56,774 bases of DNA from Lactobacillus helsingborgensis (GTDB lineage Bacteria; Bacillota; Bacilli; Lactobacillales; Lactobacillaceae): NCBI RefSeq assembly GCF_000970855.1, contig NZ_KQ034047.1, forward strand, positions 166,551-223,324, given 5' to 3'. Below the pieces are notes generated by a model. The model saw only the letters and a program-made list of their open reading frames with translations, was not told the DNA's origin and did no database searches. Made by a program: the position numbers and the translations under genes. Shown in pieces: positions 37,179 to 47,576 of the stretch (position 1 is its first letter; each line of letters begins with the position of its first letter).

Positions 37179-38768
37179 TTATTTTGTTTGTTTAACTAGG
37201 TGAATTTCTCTATCAAACAGCTGTTTCATTTGCTTGTTAAAACTATGAGCAATAAAAATCACTGTGGCTGGTGTTGCTGTAACTTCCCGTAAAATTTGCA
37301 TTGTTGCTTGCTGGTCAATAGCACTAGTACCCTCATCGATTAAAATAATTTCACTTTGGTGAACTAATGCCCGCACCAGAACAATTTTCTGTCTTTGACC
37401 ACCTGAAATATTCAATTTATTTAAATTAATTTTTTGGTTTAAGCCTTCATCAAATTTAGCAATATCACCTGCTAGTTGCACCTTCTCTACCAGCTGAGGT
37501 AGAGCACTTTTTAGTTTATCGGCAAACATTGTCATGTTATCGGCAATGCTTACTGGAAAAAGTACCGGATCTTGGGGAATATAGCCAATTTTACTCATGT
37601 CGGGGTTAACTATATTACCATTTTTGTTTTTAAAAGTGATTTGTCCCGAACTAGGTTTAATTTGCCCTAAAATGAGTTTGAATAACGTTGATTTACCTGC
37701 TCCAGAGTCACCGGTTAAAAGAATTTTTTCACCGGCTTTTACATCAATGTCAGGAAACAGCAAGCTTTCACCATTAGGAAATTGCAAACTGAGATCGTGT
37801 GTAGTAATTGCAGCAGGTGTCGCCACTTCTTTTATTTCTTTTGTTGTTACTGGCGCGGCCGTTTGGGCAATTTCCTTGCTCAGAGCGCCCGAACCTTTCA
37901 TTCTGCCGTAAGAGGTTACTATAAACTGAATTCCTTGTTTCAAGTAGTTTAGGCAATTGCCCACTCCTGTAATGACGCCGAATACAACCAGATGTTGTTT
38001 GAACAAATAACCTGCCAGTAAAAATAAAATCAATGAGAAAATTGTTGATACCAAGCCATTAATGATAGTCAATAACTGCATGACTCCATTTTGCTTAACA
38101 TTAGCATCTTCTAATTCCTTCGCTGCAGCACTTGTTACCTTAAATAATTTTGCGCCACTAAGATAACTTTGTAGTTCAGCAAGTCCATTCAGCCATTTTT
38201 CCAACTTGTCAAGATACTTTTGATTACTCTTTGAAATATTAAGCATTGACTTTTGTAACGGCTTCTCAAGCAGCTTGGGTAAAGCTAAAGAGATTAGCAC
38301 CATGATTAATATTGTTATGAGCAAACTCCAATGTAATGAGAGCAATAAGACAACAGTCGCAATTATAATGACTATTCCGCCAATTAAACTAAAAAGAGGG
38401 GACAGAAAATTTTGCTGACTTTGAACCAAGTCATGGGTTAAGCGGTTTTGGACTTGTGCTACTGCATGGTCTTTTTGATCTGCATAAAAATGTTTAGTGG
38501 TTTTATCCCTAATTGCAACATTATATTGTTCTTCCTGCTGAGACAAAATGTATTGTGACAGCCCCTGCAGTAAATAATCTGACATTGCACAGACAAAAGC
38601 ACATACAATAGCAATTAAAAACATTTTAAAATTGCCTTGTTGAATTGCGGTTGTTTCAATAATACTGAATACCGTACTAAGAATTAACAGTGCATAGAAA
38701 CTAACGTTGATTAAAAGTAAAATAATAAAACGTAAGGGATTTTGTTGATAAAAGTCTTTAATTGTCAT
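37179..38768 (-). CDS. ABC exporter half-transporter, B type
   Basis: A 529-residue exporter half with about six N-terminal helices and a complete ATPase (Walker A TGDSGAGKST, Q-loop GYIPQDP, signature ISGGQRQK, Walker B IILIDEGTSAID). I start at MTIKDFYQQ (38768) by analogy to the paralogues; the open frame extends 16 codons further but into the A gene. The 11-base overlap with the A gene is the same as in the left-end pair (3693-3703), showing a shared ancestral arrangement. Confidence 0.87.
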   Translation of the reverse strand: MTIKDFYQQNPLRFIILLLINVSFYALLILSTVFSIIETTAIQQGNFKMFLIAIVCAFVCAMSDYLLQGLSQYILSQQEEQYNVAIRDKTTKHFYADQKDHAVAQVQNRLTHDLVQSQQNFLSPLFSLIGGIVIIIATVVLLLSLHWSLLITILIMVLISLALPKLLEKPLQKSMLNISKSNQKYLDKLEKWLNGLAELQSYLSGAKLFKVTSAAAKELEDANVKQNGVMQLLTIINGLVSTIFSLILFLLAGYLFKQHLVVFGVITGVGNCLNYLKQGIQFIVTSYGRMKGSGALSKEIAQTAAPVTTKEIKEVATPAAITTHDLSLQFPNGESLLFPDIDVKAGEKILLTGDSGAGKSTLFKLILGQIKPSSGQITFKNKNGNIVNPDMSKIGYIPQDPVLFPVSIADNMTMFADKLKSALPQLVEKVQLAGDIAKFDEGLNQKINLNKLNISGGQRQKIVLVRALVHQSEIILIDEGTSAIDQQATMQILREVTATPATVIFIAHSFNKQMKQLFDREIHLVKQTK

Positions 38769-40359
38769 CCGAATTACCCTTCTTTTTATTTGATTGTAAA
38801 TGAATTTGATAATCAAATTTTTCTTTTAATTCGGGGCTAAAATTATGAGCAATCATTAAAACCGTCTTATCAGTATCAAGTAAATCACCAATGATTGCAC
38901 TAGTGGCATTACTGTCTATTGCACTAGTAGCCTCGTCTAGTAGCAGAAACGGCTCATCATGAACTTCCGCTCGAGCTAAGACTACCTTTTGTCTTTGTCC
39001 ACCTGATAGGTTGCCCTGATCCAGATCAACCACAGTATCAATTTGCTTGGGAAACTTGGCTAAATCTGGCACTAACTGAACTCTTTGAATGACTTCTTTG
39101 AGCTTGCTAGTCAATTTACGATTAAACATCGTAATATTATTAGCAATAGTGTCAGGAAAAAGAGTTGCATCTTGAGCGACATAACCTAACTGAGCGTTTT
39201 GAGGTAAAATTTTGGTGCCGTCTTTAGCAGTGAAATAAACTTCACCTGTTTCAGGTTTAAGTTGTCCCAGTAAAACTTTGAATAAAGTCGACTTGCCTGT
39301 ACCAGAATCACCAGAAAGTAAAACTTTATCACCTTTGTTGATCGTAAAATCAGGATAGGTAATACTTTCACCATTTTGATATTGCACTGTCAAATTGTGA
39401 CACTCTACGCCATAAGCAACAGTACCTTTTTTTCTTTCAGGTAGTGGTTCTGTCAATTGCGCAATTTCCTGACGCAATTTTTTGGTGGATCTCATCTGCG
39501 TCATTGCACTAATAACTGACCAGAGACCATTAAAAATTGTTGAAGCGAAGCTACCAGCTATAAACCAATCACCTAAAGTAATCACATGTGCAAAAAATAA
39601 CAGCCCACTCCATAAGCTTGCACCTATTTGACCAATGGCATTGCCTAAGCCATTAATGCTAATAGAAATTCCTTGCACTTTTCTTCTATAAATATTGGCT
39701 GCTGCCAGTTTCCGGCTGTCTTGACCAAGTGCTCTGTCCAAGCGAGCTCCCGCACTGTAACGGCGTAATTCTCCTAATCCAGAAAACCAATTTTCAATGG
39801 TATTTAAAAGCTGTGCGTTTTTCTTAGCTGCTGCAGCTGTAGAATTCGATAACTTTTTGGTCATAATTTTAGGTAGCATCAGCACAATAATTGCCGCTAC
39901 AGCAACAAATAAAATTAATGACCAATGCAGAGTTATCAATGTGCCAATTGCAAAGACAAGACTTAACAAATTGGTCCAAATTTCAATCCAAGGTGTAGCA
40001 TAATCATCTGTTAAAATCTTGAGATTGTTGCCTAACTCATTTTGCATTTCTGATACTTTATAATCGCCAGAATTGTAATACCGCTGCATTATTTGGGCAC
40101 GAATGCTGTGCACACATTCCTGAATTTGTTTATTGAACAAAAAAGTACCTAACGGCAAAGACAAGACTGTGAATATCGAAAAAGCAAAATCAATAAGCAT
40201 CCACAATACAAATCTTTCCCAATTACCTTTAGTTAAATCATTAATTGCATATTTAAAAAGATAGGTCGAGATTGTTCCACCCACGGCATAGGCAAAAAAG
40301 ATAAACAGAATGAAAATTGCTCGTGGAATATTAGTTTTTAATAGCTCTTTGAGTGACAT
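38758..40359 (-). CDS. ABC exporter half-transporter, A type
   Basis: First gene of the three-gene array. The 533-residue product starts MSLKELLKTNIPRAIF behind AAAGGA (the longer frame adds 22 unsupported residues). ATPase motifs: SGDSGTGKST, YVAQDATLF, NLSGGQRQK, LLLDEATSAID and IAHN. Paralogous to the A gene at 3693-5294. One A protein probably pairs with B and B' in turn. Substrate unknown. Confidence 0.87.
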   Translation of the reverse strand: MSLKELLKTNIPRAIFILFIFFAYAVGGTISTYLFKYAINDLTKGNWERFVLWMLIDFAFSIFTVLSLPLGTFLFNKQIQECVHSIRAQIMQRYYNSGDYKVSEMQNELGNNLKILTDDYATPWIEIWTNLLSLVFAIGTLITLHWSLILFVAVAAIIVLMLPKIMTKKLSNSTAAAAKKNAQLLNTIENWFSGLGELRRYSAGARLDRALGQDSRKLAAANIYRRKVQGISISINGLGNAIGQIGASLWSGLLFFAHVITLGDWFIAGSFASTIFNGLWSVISAMTQMRSTKKLRQEIAQLTEPLPERKKGTVAYGVECHNLTVQYQNGESITYPDFTINKGDKVLLSGDSGTGKSTLFKVLLGQLKPETGEVYFTAKDGTKILPQNAQLGYVAQDATLFPDTIANNITMFNRKLTSKLKEVIQRVQLVPDLAKFPKQIDTVVDLDQGNLSGGQRQKVVLARAEVHDEPFLLLDEATSAIDSNATSAIIGDLLDTDKTVLMIAHNFSPELKEKFDYQIHLQSNKKKGNSDDN

Positions 40360-40476
40360 CGCTTTTCGTCCTTTCATTTTTACTATGATTTTATTAAACT
40401 TTAATTTAATTTTAAATGCAATCAAATTTTACCAAAAGGTCATTTTATTGAACTAAGTGGTCATTTGCCCAAACTA

Positions 40477-40505
40477 AAAGACCTGCTTTAATTAAGCAGA
40501 TCTTC
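40477..40505 (-). terminator. Terminator of prs
   Basis: AGATCTGCTT/AAGCAGGTCT stem followed by U residues on the minus strand, just past the prs stop. Confidence 0.75.
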
Positions 40506-40516
40506 TAGTTTATCTT

Positions 40517-41491
40517 TTATTTGTGTTTATCTTTTTCATATCTGGTATTAAATAAAGGACTAAGTGCTTCGTGCTTTTGAATGCACTTGATTGCATCCCC
40601 AATAAGTGGACCAACCGAAACTAAAAGTGTTTTTTCCAGTTTCTTTTCAACTGGTTGATTGATGGAGTCCGTTAATACCAAGTTTTTAATCGGAGAATCG
40701 TTTAATCTTTGAATAGCAGGACCTGATAAAACTGCATGTGTAGCACTAGCATAAACTTCTGTTGCTCCAGCATCTATTAATGCTTGTGCAGCTAGGGTGA
40801 TTGTTCCTGCTGTATCAATCATGTCATCAATAATGATAGCGCGCTTACCTTTAACGTTACCAATGATATTCATTACCTCTGAAACATTGGCACGTGGGCG
40901 ACGCTTATCAACAATTGCAATTGGTGTCTTTAAAAACTCTGCTAGCTTGCGGGCACGAGTCACACCACCATGGTCAGGTGAAACTACCACGGCATCTTTT
41001 TGCAAATTATTCCTTAAAAAGTAATCAGCAAGTAAAGGTGCACCCATTAAATTGTCAACTGGGATATCAAAGAATCCTTGAATTTGTGGGGCGTGAAGAT
41101 CAAGTGACAAAACTCTAGTTGCACCAGCTTCTTGCAACATATCAGCTACTAGTTTAGCAGTGATTGGCTCACGGGGTCTTGTTTTACGATCTTGACGAGC
41201 ATAACCATAGTAAGGAATTACAATATTAATCGTCTGTGCACTGGCACGGCGCACAGCGTCAATCATGATCAACAATTCCATTAAGTTATCATTAACCGGC
41301 ACACTGGTTGACTGAATTAAATATACATCTTTACCCCGGACAGATTCATCAATATTAATTTGAATTTCGCCGTCACTAAAGCGTTGAACGCTGGACTTAC
41401 TTAGGGGCACCCCAACACGTTCGGCAATTTTTTCTGCCAGCGGAACGTTTGAATTAAGGGCAAACAACATCATATTGTCTTTATAAGACAT
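40517..41491 (-). CDS. prs: Ribose-phosphate pyrophosphokinase
   Basis: Makes PRPP from ribose 5-phosphate and ATP, feeding purine, pyrimidine and salvage routes (including Xpt above). The 324-residue class I enzyme has the flexible loop [20 protein letters not shown], the metal-binding [11 protein letters not shown], and the PRPP motif [19 protein letters not shown] closely precedes the ATG. Confidence 0.95.
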   Translation of the reverse strand: MSYKDNMMLFALNSNVPLAEKIAERVGVPLSKSSVQRFSDGEIQINIDESVRGKDVYLIQSTSVPVNDNLMELLIMIDAVRRASAQTINIVIPYYGYARQDRKTRPREPITAKLVADMLQEAGATRVLSLDLHAPQIQGFFDIPVDNLMGAPLLADYFLRNNLQKDAVVVSPDHGGVTRARKLAEFLKTPIAIVDKRRPRANVSEVMNIIGNVKGKRAIIIDDMIDTAGTITLAAQALIDAGATEVYASATHAVLSGPAIQRLNDSPIKNLVLTDSINQPVEKKLEKTLLVSVGPLIGDAIKCIQKHEALSPLFNTRYEKDKHK

Positions 41492-41659
41492 AATTTCCTC
41501 CGTATTAAAATTGTTAACAACTTATTATTTTACCAAAAGTTGTCTGAAAAAGTTACTTCCTATATTATTATTCAACTTTAATGAATGACATTCAAGCCTT
41601 GAATACTAGATTAAACCGTAAAATAGGACTTTTTAACAAAATAATTCATAATTTATCAA

Positions 41660-41700
41660 AGAAAAACCTTTCAGTTGGTTTAAATACCATCTGAAAGGTT
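41660..41700 (-). terminator. Terminator of the murQ operon
   Basis: AACCTTTCAG/CTGAAAGGTT with internal TGGT/ACCA pairing, U run on the minus strand; just past the murQ stop. Confidence 0.82.
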
Positions 41701-41727
41701 AGCCAAAATTATTCGTAGCCAAACATT

Positions 41728-42624
41728 TTATTCTCCCTGTAATACACGGCTAACATTGCCATGATATCTTGTGAGCAACTTGCCAGCTGCATTTTTATCT
41801 TTTTTAGTTTTTGCCATTATTATCGCTAAATCAACTTTGTTATCGGCTTGTTTTAAGTAAGCTAAAGCCTCCTCAGTGGTAACACTTGTAGTCTCACTTA
41901 TAATGCGACATGCACGGTCAACCAACTTCGCATTAGTCGGTTGCACATCAATCATCACATTCTGGTAAACTTTACCTTGTTTGATCATTACACCGGTTGA
42001 AATCATATTTAAAATCATTTTTTGTGCTGTACCGGCTTTCATGCGTGTTGACCCTGTGACCACCTCAGGTCCAACAACTGCCTCTATCGCAATCTCGGCT
42101 GCTTGACCAATAACTGAGTTTGGCACACAAGCTACTGCAATGGTTAAGGCACCCTTTTTCTTGGCATATTCCAGTCCGCCAACAACATAAGGTGTGCGAC
42201 CGCTAGCAGCCAATCCAATAACCACGTCATTAATAGCTATTTTTATCTTGTTTAAATCAGTGCTGCCCAGTACAGTAGAATCTTCTGCACCTTCTACGGC
42301 AGAAAACATTGCACCTTTACCACCGGCAATTAAACCAACTGCTCTCTCCGGTTTAATACCATACGTAGGCATTAATTCTGCAGCGTCCAGTACGCCTAAA
42401 CGGCCACTGGTGCCAGCACCCATATATACTAAACGGCCACCTTGCGCATATCTTTTTGCAGCTTCATCAATCGCAAGTGCAATTTGTTTTTCTGTAAGTG
42501 CAACAGCTTGAGCTACCTTTTGATCTTCTGCATTAATCGTCTTTACCATATTAAGTGTGGACATGGTATCAATGTGAGTCGTAGCTGGATTACGAGTTTC
42601 AGTCACTAAATTTTTTATTTCCAT
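41728..42624 (-). CDS. murQ: N-acetylmuramic acid 6-phosphate etherase
   Basis: Cleaves the lactyl ether of MurNAc-6-phosphate to give GlcNAc-6-phosphate and lactate. The 298-residue product has the SIS-domain signatures GAGTSGRLGVLDAAELMPTY and AASGRTPYVVGGL, with AVEGAEDS between and a C-terminal helical UBA-like tail. Last gene of an operon with a MurP-like PTS and a lipoprotein esterase (39-base gap to the PTS gene). Confidence 0.95.
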   Translation of the reverse strand: MEIKNLVTETRNPATTHIDTMSTLNMVKTINAEDQKVAQAVALTEKQIALAIDEAAKRYAQGGRLVYMGAGTSGRLGVLDAAELMPTYGIKPERAVGLIAGGKGAMFSAVEGAEDSTVLGSTDLNKIKIAINDVVIGLAASGRTPYVVGGLEYAKKKGALTIAVACVPNSVIGQAAEIAIEAVVGPEVVTGSTRMKAGTAQKMILNMISTGVMIKQGKVYQNVMIDVQPTNAKLVDRACRIISETTSVTTEEALAYLKQADNKVDLAIIMAKTKKDKNAAGKLLTRYHGNVSRVLQGE

Positions 42625-42663
42625 ATTATTCCTAACTTATTTTTTAATTGACAGAGTTAAATC

Positions 42664-44100
42664 TTATTCTGGAAATAGTTCATTAATTCGGTTTTGATCA
42701 ACACCAAAGAACCAAGTACAAATGAAACCACCTAAATATGCGATTAACATGGCAATCACAAATTGTAACTGTTGTCCTGGTTGAATTATTAGTAAACCAA
42801 AAATTCCTGAAACGCCCTGAGAAACAGTCCCTAAATGAAAGAGTGAGGCTGCTATACCGCCAAAGCCGGCACCCAAACACGCAGTAATAAAGGACCTGCC
42901 TAATGGAAGTGTGACAGCGTACATTAAAGGTTCGCCAACACCTAAAATCGCAACTGGAATTGAACTCATGACCAGTTTCTTAAACCTTTTGTTCTTACTC
43001 TTAAAGTATAAAGCAAGTCCAGCTCCAACTTGACCGCCACCGGCCATTGTTAAAATGGGTAATAAATAGTTAATTCCGTGAGTAGGTCCAGTAGGATCAT
43101 TCAACATAACATGGATAGGAGTTAGAGCTTGATGCAATCCTACAGAAACCAAGCCTAAGAATGTTGAGGATAACAGATAACCACCGATCCAGCTTAATTT
43201 GGTATATAAGAAATCAAGGACTACATAAATAATATTTGTTAGCCAATTTCCGACAGGCTGCAGGAAAACTACTGAAATCAAGCAGCAAAAAATTAGTGTC
43301 AAAATCGGAGTGAAAAATGTATCGAATATATTAGGCATCCATGTTCTAATCCATCTTTCCGTCAGTGCGATAAAAATACCCATAAATAAAGCGGTCAGTA
43401 AGCCACCGACACCCGTAACATAAGGTTTATTTGTGAAGGGCATAGAAATTGCAAGCGAAGCCAAAGGAAATGTTGGTAAACCTAGACTTAAACAGAAGAT
43501 GCCGCCAATACCACCAAGGATCGGACTGCCTTTAAATTCTTTGGCGGCGTACATCCCTACAAATACTGGTAAAAACGCAAATAGGCCCCAGCCAATTGTT
43601 TTAATAGCCATGTACCACCAGTTATTGGCAAATGCACTGCCAGTTTGGTAGTCAATAACATTGGTAATACCATTTACCAGACCTGCGGCAATAATACCTG
43701 GTAAGAGCGGTACAAAGACATTAGCAATATGATGTAACCCTCTTTGGAGTGGTTTGTCATGCTTAGCCTTTTGGGCAGCTTTATTTTCCTGGGCTTGTTT
43801 TTTCACCTCTGCTAAATCACTGTTACCATCTTCAGTAGTGAGGTTGATATCTGCTAAATTAGCCATTATTTGAGCTACTTTCGTAACTTTTCCGGGTCCT
43901 AAAACAATTTGCAGCGTTTCTGATTGTACAACTCCTAAAACACCAGCGACTTTTTTCAAAGCATCAATACTAACTAGTGAATTATCTTTGATAGTTAAGC
44001 GCAACCTTGTCATACAAGAAACAATTTCACTTATATTTGATTTACCACCGACTAATTCTAATATTTCTTGTGCTAAATCTTGATCAGATTTTTTTGTCAT
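42664..44100 (-). CDS. murP: PTS EIIBC, MurP-like (MurNAc/disaccharide uptake)
   Basis: A 478-residue fusion: an EIIB domain (about 1-85) with the phosphorylated Cys in EIVSCMTRLRL, a linker, and an EIIC domain with about 10 membrane helices of the glucose/sucrose class. There is no EIIA domain, so a general EIIA(Glc) is needed, as known for MurP. The ATG at 44100 follows GAGG by eight bases; the annotated GTG three codons earlier overlaps the site. Position directly upstream of murQ supports MurNAc or MurNAc-GlcNAc as substrate; by sequence alone, trehalose or sucrose would also be possible. Confidence 0.83.
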   Translation of the reverse strand: MTKKSDQDLAQEILELVGGKSNISEIVSCMTRLRLTIKDNSLVSIDALKKVAGVLGVVQSETLQIVLGPGKVTKVAQIMANLADINLTTEDGNSDLAEVKKQAQENKAAQKAKHDKPLQRGLHHIANVFVPLLPGIIAAGLVNGITNVIDYQTGSAFANNWWYMAIKTIGWGLFAFLPVFVGMYAAKEFKGSPILGGIGGIFCLSLGLPTFPLASLAISMPFTNKPYVTGVGGLLTALFMGIFIALTERWIRTWMPNIFDTFFTPILTLIFCCLISVVFLQPVGNWLTNIIYVVLDFLYTKLSWIGGYLLSSTFLGLVSVGLHQALTPIHVMLNDPTGPTHGINYLLPILTMAGGGQVGAGLALYFKSKNKRFKKLVMSSIPVAILGVGEPLMYAVTLPLGRSFITACLGAGFGGIAASLFHLGTVSQGVSGIFGLLIIQPGQQLQFVIAMLIAYLGGFICTWFFGVDQNRINELFPE

Positions 44101-44113
44101 TTTGCTCACCTCA

Positions 44114-45007
44114 CTAGTTCATTTCATCCAAAGCCCAATTATAGGCATTTGGTGCAGCTTTGGCCCAATAAGTCCAGTTGTGATTATCGCCACTGTCTTT
44201 GACATATTTAACACTGATATTGTTACTTTGCAGTTTTTTCACAAAGCGGTTAACATCTTTTACCGGTACAGTAGTATCTGATGATGTGGTTTCGACAAAA
44301 AACTTGCTTTTGGCTGATTGATCACCAAGGTAATTTGTCGGGAATAAAGACTGGTAAACTTTATCCGACCAGCTCTTTTTTCCATCAGTAAACGCGTGCA
44401 TGCTCATTTTAATAGGGTTAGTGTTAGGCAGGTTATACCACACTGAAGGTGAAATCAAAACTGCCTTACCAAACAAGTTAGGATATTTCAGGACAAATCT
44501 GGCTGCTCCATAGCCACCCATTGAAATCCCACCAATTGCCGTGTGATCAGGATCTGTTTTAGTTTTATAAAGTTTATTAATTGTCGGCACCATGTCGTGA
44601 ACGATGGCATCTTCCATTGGCAAGCCGTCTTTTTGATTAACGTAAAAACTGTTAAACCCATCTACAAAAACCACTATCATTTTCTTGTTCTTGCGGTGAA
44701 CTAAACCATCCAAGATCTGTTGAGAATTAAACCTTTCAAGTAAGTTCCTGTGATTGCCGTTTACACCGTGCAGCATGTATAAAACAGGATATTTTTTACT
44801 GCCACTAGGGTCATAACCCGCTGGCAGATAGACATCATAATTCCAGTCCAAGTGCATTTTTTTGGAATACATCGTAGTAGTAACTACTTGACTCTGATTT
44901 GGCTTGACAGCAGGATTAGCTGCCTTCTTTTTACTGCCACAACCAGCTAAGAAGAAGACAATCGGAAGTAGCGTTAAAATTGCTAATCCGCATTTTTTAA
45001 TTTTCAT
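44114..45007 (-). CDS. Lipoprotein esterase (alpha/beta hydrolase, EstD-like)
   Basis: A 297-residue surface lipoprotein. Signal peptide with lipobox LAGC, Cys23 to be lipidated. The mature part is a putative-esterase-family hydrolase: LPAGYDPSGSKKYPVLYMLH, nucleophile Ser in GGISMGGYG, Asp in TSSDTTVP and His in SGDNHNWTYW. AAAGGAG supports the ATG at 45007. Only 13 bases separate it from the MurP-like gene. An enzyme anchored outside the membrane at the head of a MurNAc operon may remove ester groups (for example O-acetyl) from muropeptide sugars before uptake; that role is inferred. Confidence 0.85.
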   Translation of the reverse strand: MKIKKCGLAILTLLPIVFFLAGCGSKKKAANPAVKPNQSQVVTTTMYSKKMHLDWNYDVYLPAGYDPSGSKKYPVLYMLHGVNGNHRNLLERFNSQQILDGLVHRKNKKMIVVFVDGFNSFYVNQKDGLPMEDAIVHDMVPTINKLYKTKTDPDHTAIGGISMGGYGAARFVLKYPNLFGKAVLISPSVWYNLPNTNPIKMSMHAFTDGKKSWSDKVYQSLFPTNYLGDQSAKSKFFVETTSSDTTVPVKDVNRFVKKLQSNNISVKYVKDSGDNHNWTYWAKAAPNAYNWALDEMN

Positions 45008-45116
45008 TTTCGACTCCTTTAATAAGATTACAGAAAAATAATTTAAGTGAATATTTTTATATCCTTCGAAAAAATATTTACTCAAAACCGTGTCAACACA
45101 AAGTAAGTATAGTATT

Positions 45117-45129
45117 AATTATACCAATT
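45117..45129 (-). promoter_or_regulatory. Possible GntR-type operator half, esterase-murPQ operon
   Basis: AATTGGTATAATT on the minus strand, about 110 bases before the esterase start. Shares TTGGTATA with the sites at 45169, 49038 and 49096. Confidence 0.3.
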
Positions 45130-45168
45130 TTCAATATTATAAATATATTATCTAAATTTTAGGTAATT

Positions 45169-45184
45169 ATTGCACTATACCAAT
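45169..45184 (-). promoter_or_regulatory. Possible NagR-type (GntR) operator
   Basis: ATTGGTATAGTGCAAT on the minus strand, similar to the ATTGGTATAGAC-type sites of NagR/YvoA regulators of amino-sugar genes. About 160 bases before the esterase-murPQ operon. Confidence 0.35.
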
Positions 45185-45260
45185 TATAAGATTAATAGAT
45201 TGCCTGCCCAAATATTTTAGCTGGAAAAATCAAGACATTCCTGCTAGATGGCTTTTTAAT

Positions 45261-46331
45261 TTATACACAAATACTCCTAGTTTTTTTTAGCTCCACAAAA
45301 TGAATTTTCTGACCTGCACCAATTTGATCTAAAAGCGGTAAGTCTTGAGGCACGACATGTCCTAAAACGTTAACTTTCTTATCTGCTGGTAAATCACGCT
45401 TAGTTATTTGTAATTCACCCTGATAACGCAGATATAATTTATTATCACAGGTAATTGTTCCCTTAGGACGTGCACTTACTTTTGTCTGTGGTTCTGTGTT
45501 AAAAAGCTGGCGGCTACGCCCCTCCGTCAACCTAATTACATCTCGCGCCACATCTGGACGATTGCTCCATTCATAATTGAATAATTCAGGCAGGTTCCCA
45601 TCAACGTGAAGTGTAATAGTCTGCTGTTTGATGTAATTTTTAAAACAGTCAATCATATTCGTTGTTAGAGAACCATCACCAATAAAGACATGATCGCAAC
45701 CAAGCTGTTTCAATTCCAATGCGGCAGCTAAAGGATTCTCACCCCTATGTTTTTCAAGAGTTGGCAGTCCAGCATGAATAGGTCCACGCAGAACATCATC
45801 GCCCGCAACAAACGCCATCGTTTCCAAATTCATTTGGTGTAACCAATTATTTTTTTGTTCCAACCAATTTGCATCTAGGCCAGTTTCTGGGCGCGGATAA
45901 AAGTTATGCCAAGCTTGTAAATTTTCGAAACTGGCGCCGTGTTCTCGTAAAGCTGTGATGTCATCTTCATTTATAGTGCTGGCATTCAGAGCAATGGGCA
46001 TTTTCTGCGAAAGTTTAGCTATAGTAGCTGACGTCACACCATCATCTATTCTTAGTCCAGTTAACCCCAGACTTTCAATCTGCTTTTCGTTATCTAATGC
46101 AATACCTAATTGCTCTAATCCCTCCTCAGAAACGTCGGCAATTATGTCTGTTTCTAAATTCTGACACCACTTCGTTAACTCAGCTAATCTTTTCAAAACA
46201 ACTTTTTGATCATCTTCTGGTATATGCAATGAGGTAAAGACAGTGGTTAAACCAGCATTACGCATTGCCAGCAAATAATTATAATCTGCAGCCGTTAAAT
46301 CGCGGTTGAGATATATTGAAAAACCTAGCAT
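45261..46331 (-). CDS. mupG: 6-phospho-N-acetylmuramidase-like protein (DUF871, MupG family)
   Basis: A 356-residue cytoplasmic protein of the DUF871/GH170 family, founded by Staphylococcus aureus MupG, which cleaves MurNAc-6-phosphate-GlcNAc after PTS uptake. It begins MLGFSIYLN and has an N-terminal barrel (residues about 1-235: HNFYPRPETGLD, VAGDDVLRGPIHAGLPTLE, HVFIGDG) and a C-terminal small domain with YLRYQGELQI. Lies 250 bases upstream of the esterase-murP-murQ operon, same direction, the set seen in murein recycling. The ribosome binding site is somewhat far from the ATG. Confidence 0.85.
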   Translation of the reverse strand: MLGFSIYLNRDLTAADYNYLLAMRNAGLTTVFTSLHIPEDDQKVVLKRLAELTKWCQNLETDIIADVSEEGLEQLGIALDNEKQIESLGLTGLRIDDGVTSATIAKLSQKMPIALNASTINEDDITALREHGASFENLQAWHNFYPRPETGLDANWLEQKNNWLHQMNLETMAFVAGDDVLRGPIHAGLPTLEKHRGENPLAAALELKQLGCDHVFIGDGSLTTNMIDCFKNYIKQQTITLHVDGNLPELFNYEWSNRPDVARDVIRLTEGRSRQLFNTEPQTKVSARPKGTITCDNKLYLRYQGELQITKRDLPADKKVNVLGHVVPQDLPLLDQIGAGQKIHFVELKKTRSICV

Positions 46332-46412
46332 GTGTTTCTATTTCTCCCTTTTTATGAAATCACTTACATTAATTATTATACTATTTTATTTATGGTAAAA
46401 AATGAGCAAATA

Positions 46413-46445
46413 AAAAAGCCGTGAACAATTTGTTCGCGGTTTTTA
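46413..46445 (-). terminator. Terminator after the second MupG-like gene
   Basis: ACCGCGAACA/TGTTCACGGC-type stem with flanking A/T runs; U run on the minus strand directly past the stop at 46461. Confidence 0.8.
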
Positions 46446-46460
46446 AAACAAAACTACGTA

Positions 46461-47558
46461 TTAACTTTCTTGCAAAATGAATGTACTCCACGGCTCAATT
46501 TTCTGCAATAAGTCTAAATCATCTGCACATAAACGTCCAACCAAGTTACGTCTACCATCATTTGGAAAAGGTGTTAAGACAATCTGCAATTCACCTTTAT
46601 AACGAGGATACTGGTCATTAACAACTACAATATCTCCGCGTTCAAAAGTTGGTTTATTATTATTGTGAGCTGGAATATCTTCCTTTGCATAAATAACACG
46701 TGGCTGAGTATCACGTAGTAAGAATTCTGAAGCATCGCCACGGTATAAATGTGGTTCTTTTAAGCAAATAGTTCTTTCAATTGGCTTAGTTCCCTCATCA
46801 AATTCCATTGTCAAAGTGGCAAAAGGACTCTTAAAAGCCTTAGCTGCAGCAGCTAATTCATCTTCACTAGCAAAAGCGTTACCAATAATTATATCATCAA
46901 TCTTTTTGCTCAAACGTAAGTGAGTAACTTGACTAAAAATATTGCGTTGGCGATCGCTCTCCATAGTCGGAAGCCCTTCATGAACAGGCCACGGACCAAA
47001 TTTCGCATTCTTTGATGAAATAAACGCAGCTGTATGTAATCCATAATCACGATATTTTTGCGAATACTCATTAAAAAATTTTTCACTTAATCCAGTGTAC
47101 TCCTGAGGATAAAAGTTATGACAACCGATCAAATTATCAACTTCAGGATCATAAGCCATAATACTGTCAAGATAATTTGTACCCCGACTCATATTTAACT
47201 CTATCTTAAGCCCATAGGGATTATGAGTCATCGCAGCTTCTTCCATGCCGCTGAAGCCTTCATCTAACCTTAAGCCCCAAACACCTAAGTCCTTGAAAAA
47301 GACCAGATCGTTATAGTCAATTTTTAATTCTTTAAATAAAACAGGGTTAATATCTACTACAGTTTTAAAGCCTAGTTCATTAGCATAAGCTACATCTTTC
47401 TTTAACTTTGCGAGGATATCTTCTCCACTCGCACTTTTTAACTGCAAAAGTGATGTAAATATTCTGCTATAGCCATAATGATGGGCTAAATCCATATATT
47501 CTTTATCCTGTTCAAATGTACTTTGCTCAGGATAAAGTGAAATACCTAATTGCTTCAT
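46461..47558 (-). CDS. Second MupG-like phosphoglycosidase (DUF871)
   Basis: A 365-residue paralogue of the gene at 45261, clearly diverged. It begins MKQLGISLYPEQSTFEQDKE and keeps the family blocks CHNFYPQEYTGLSEKF, FGPWPVHEGLPTMESDR, IIIGNAF and RYKGELQIVL. It lies 18 bases after a CelB-like EIIC gene and is followed by a terminator, so the two form an operon. It probably splits a phosphorylated disaccharide taken up by that EIIC. Whether the substrate is a muropeptide sugar or another beta-linked disaccharide cannot be told. Confidence 0.82.
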   Translation of the reverse strand: MKQLGISLYPEQSTFEQDKEYMDLAHHYGYSRIFTSLLQLKSASGEDILAKLKKDVAYANELGFKTVVDINPVLFKELKIDYNDLVFFKDLGVWGLRLDEGFSGMEEAAMTHNPYGLKIELNMSRGTNYLDSIMAYDPEVDNLIGCHNFYPQEYTGLSEKFFNEYSQKYRDYGLHTAAFISSKNAKFGPWPVHEGLPTMESDRQRNIFSQVTHLRLSKKIDDIIIGNAFASEDELAAAAKAFKSPFATLTMEFDEGTKPIERTICLKEPHLYRGDASEFLLRDTQPRVIYAKEDIPAHNNNKPTFERGDIVVVNDQYPRYKGELQIVLTPFPNDGRRNLVGRLCADDLDLLQKIEPWSTFILQES

Positions 47559-47576
47559 TTAAAACTCCTTAAAAGA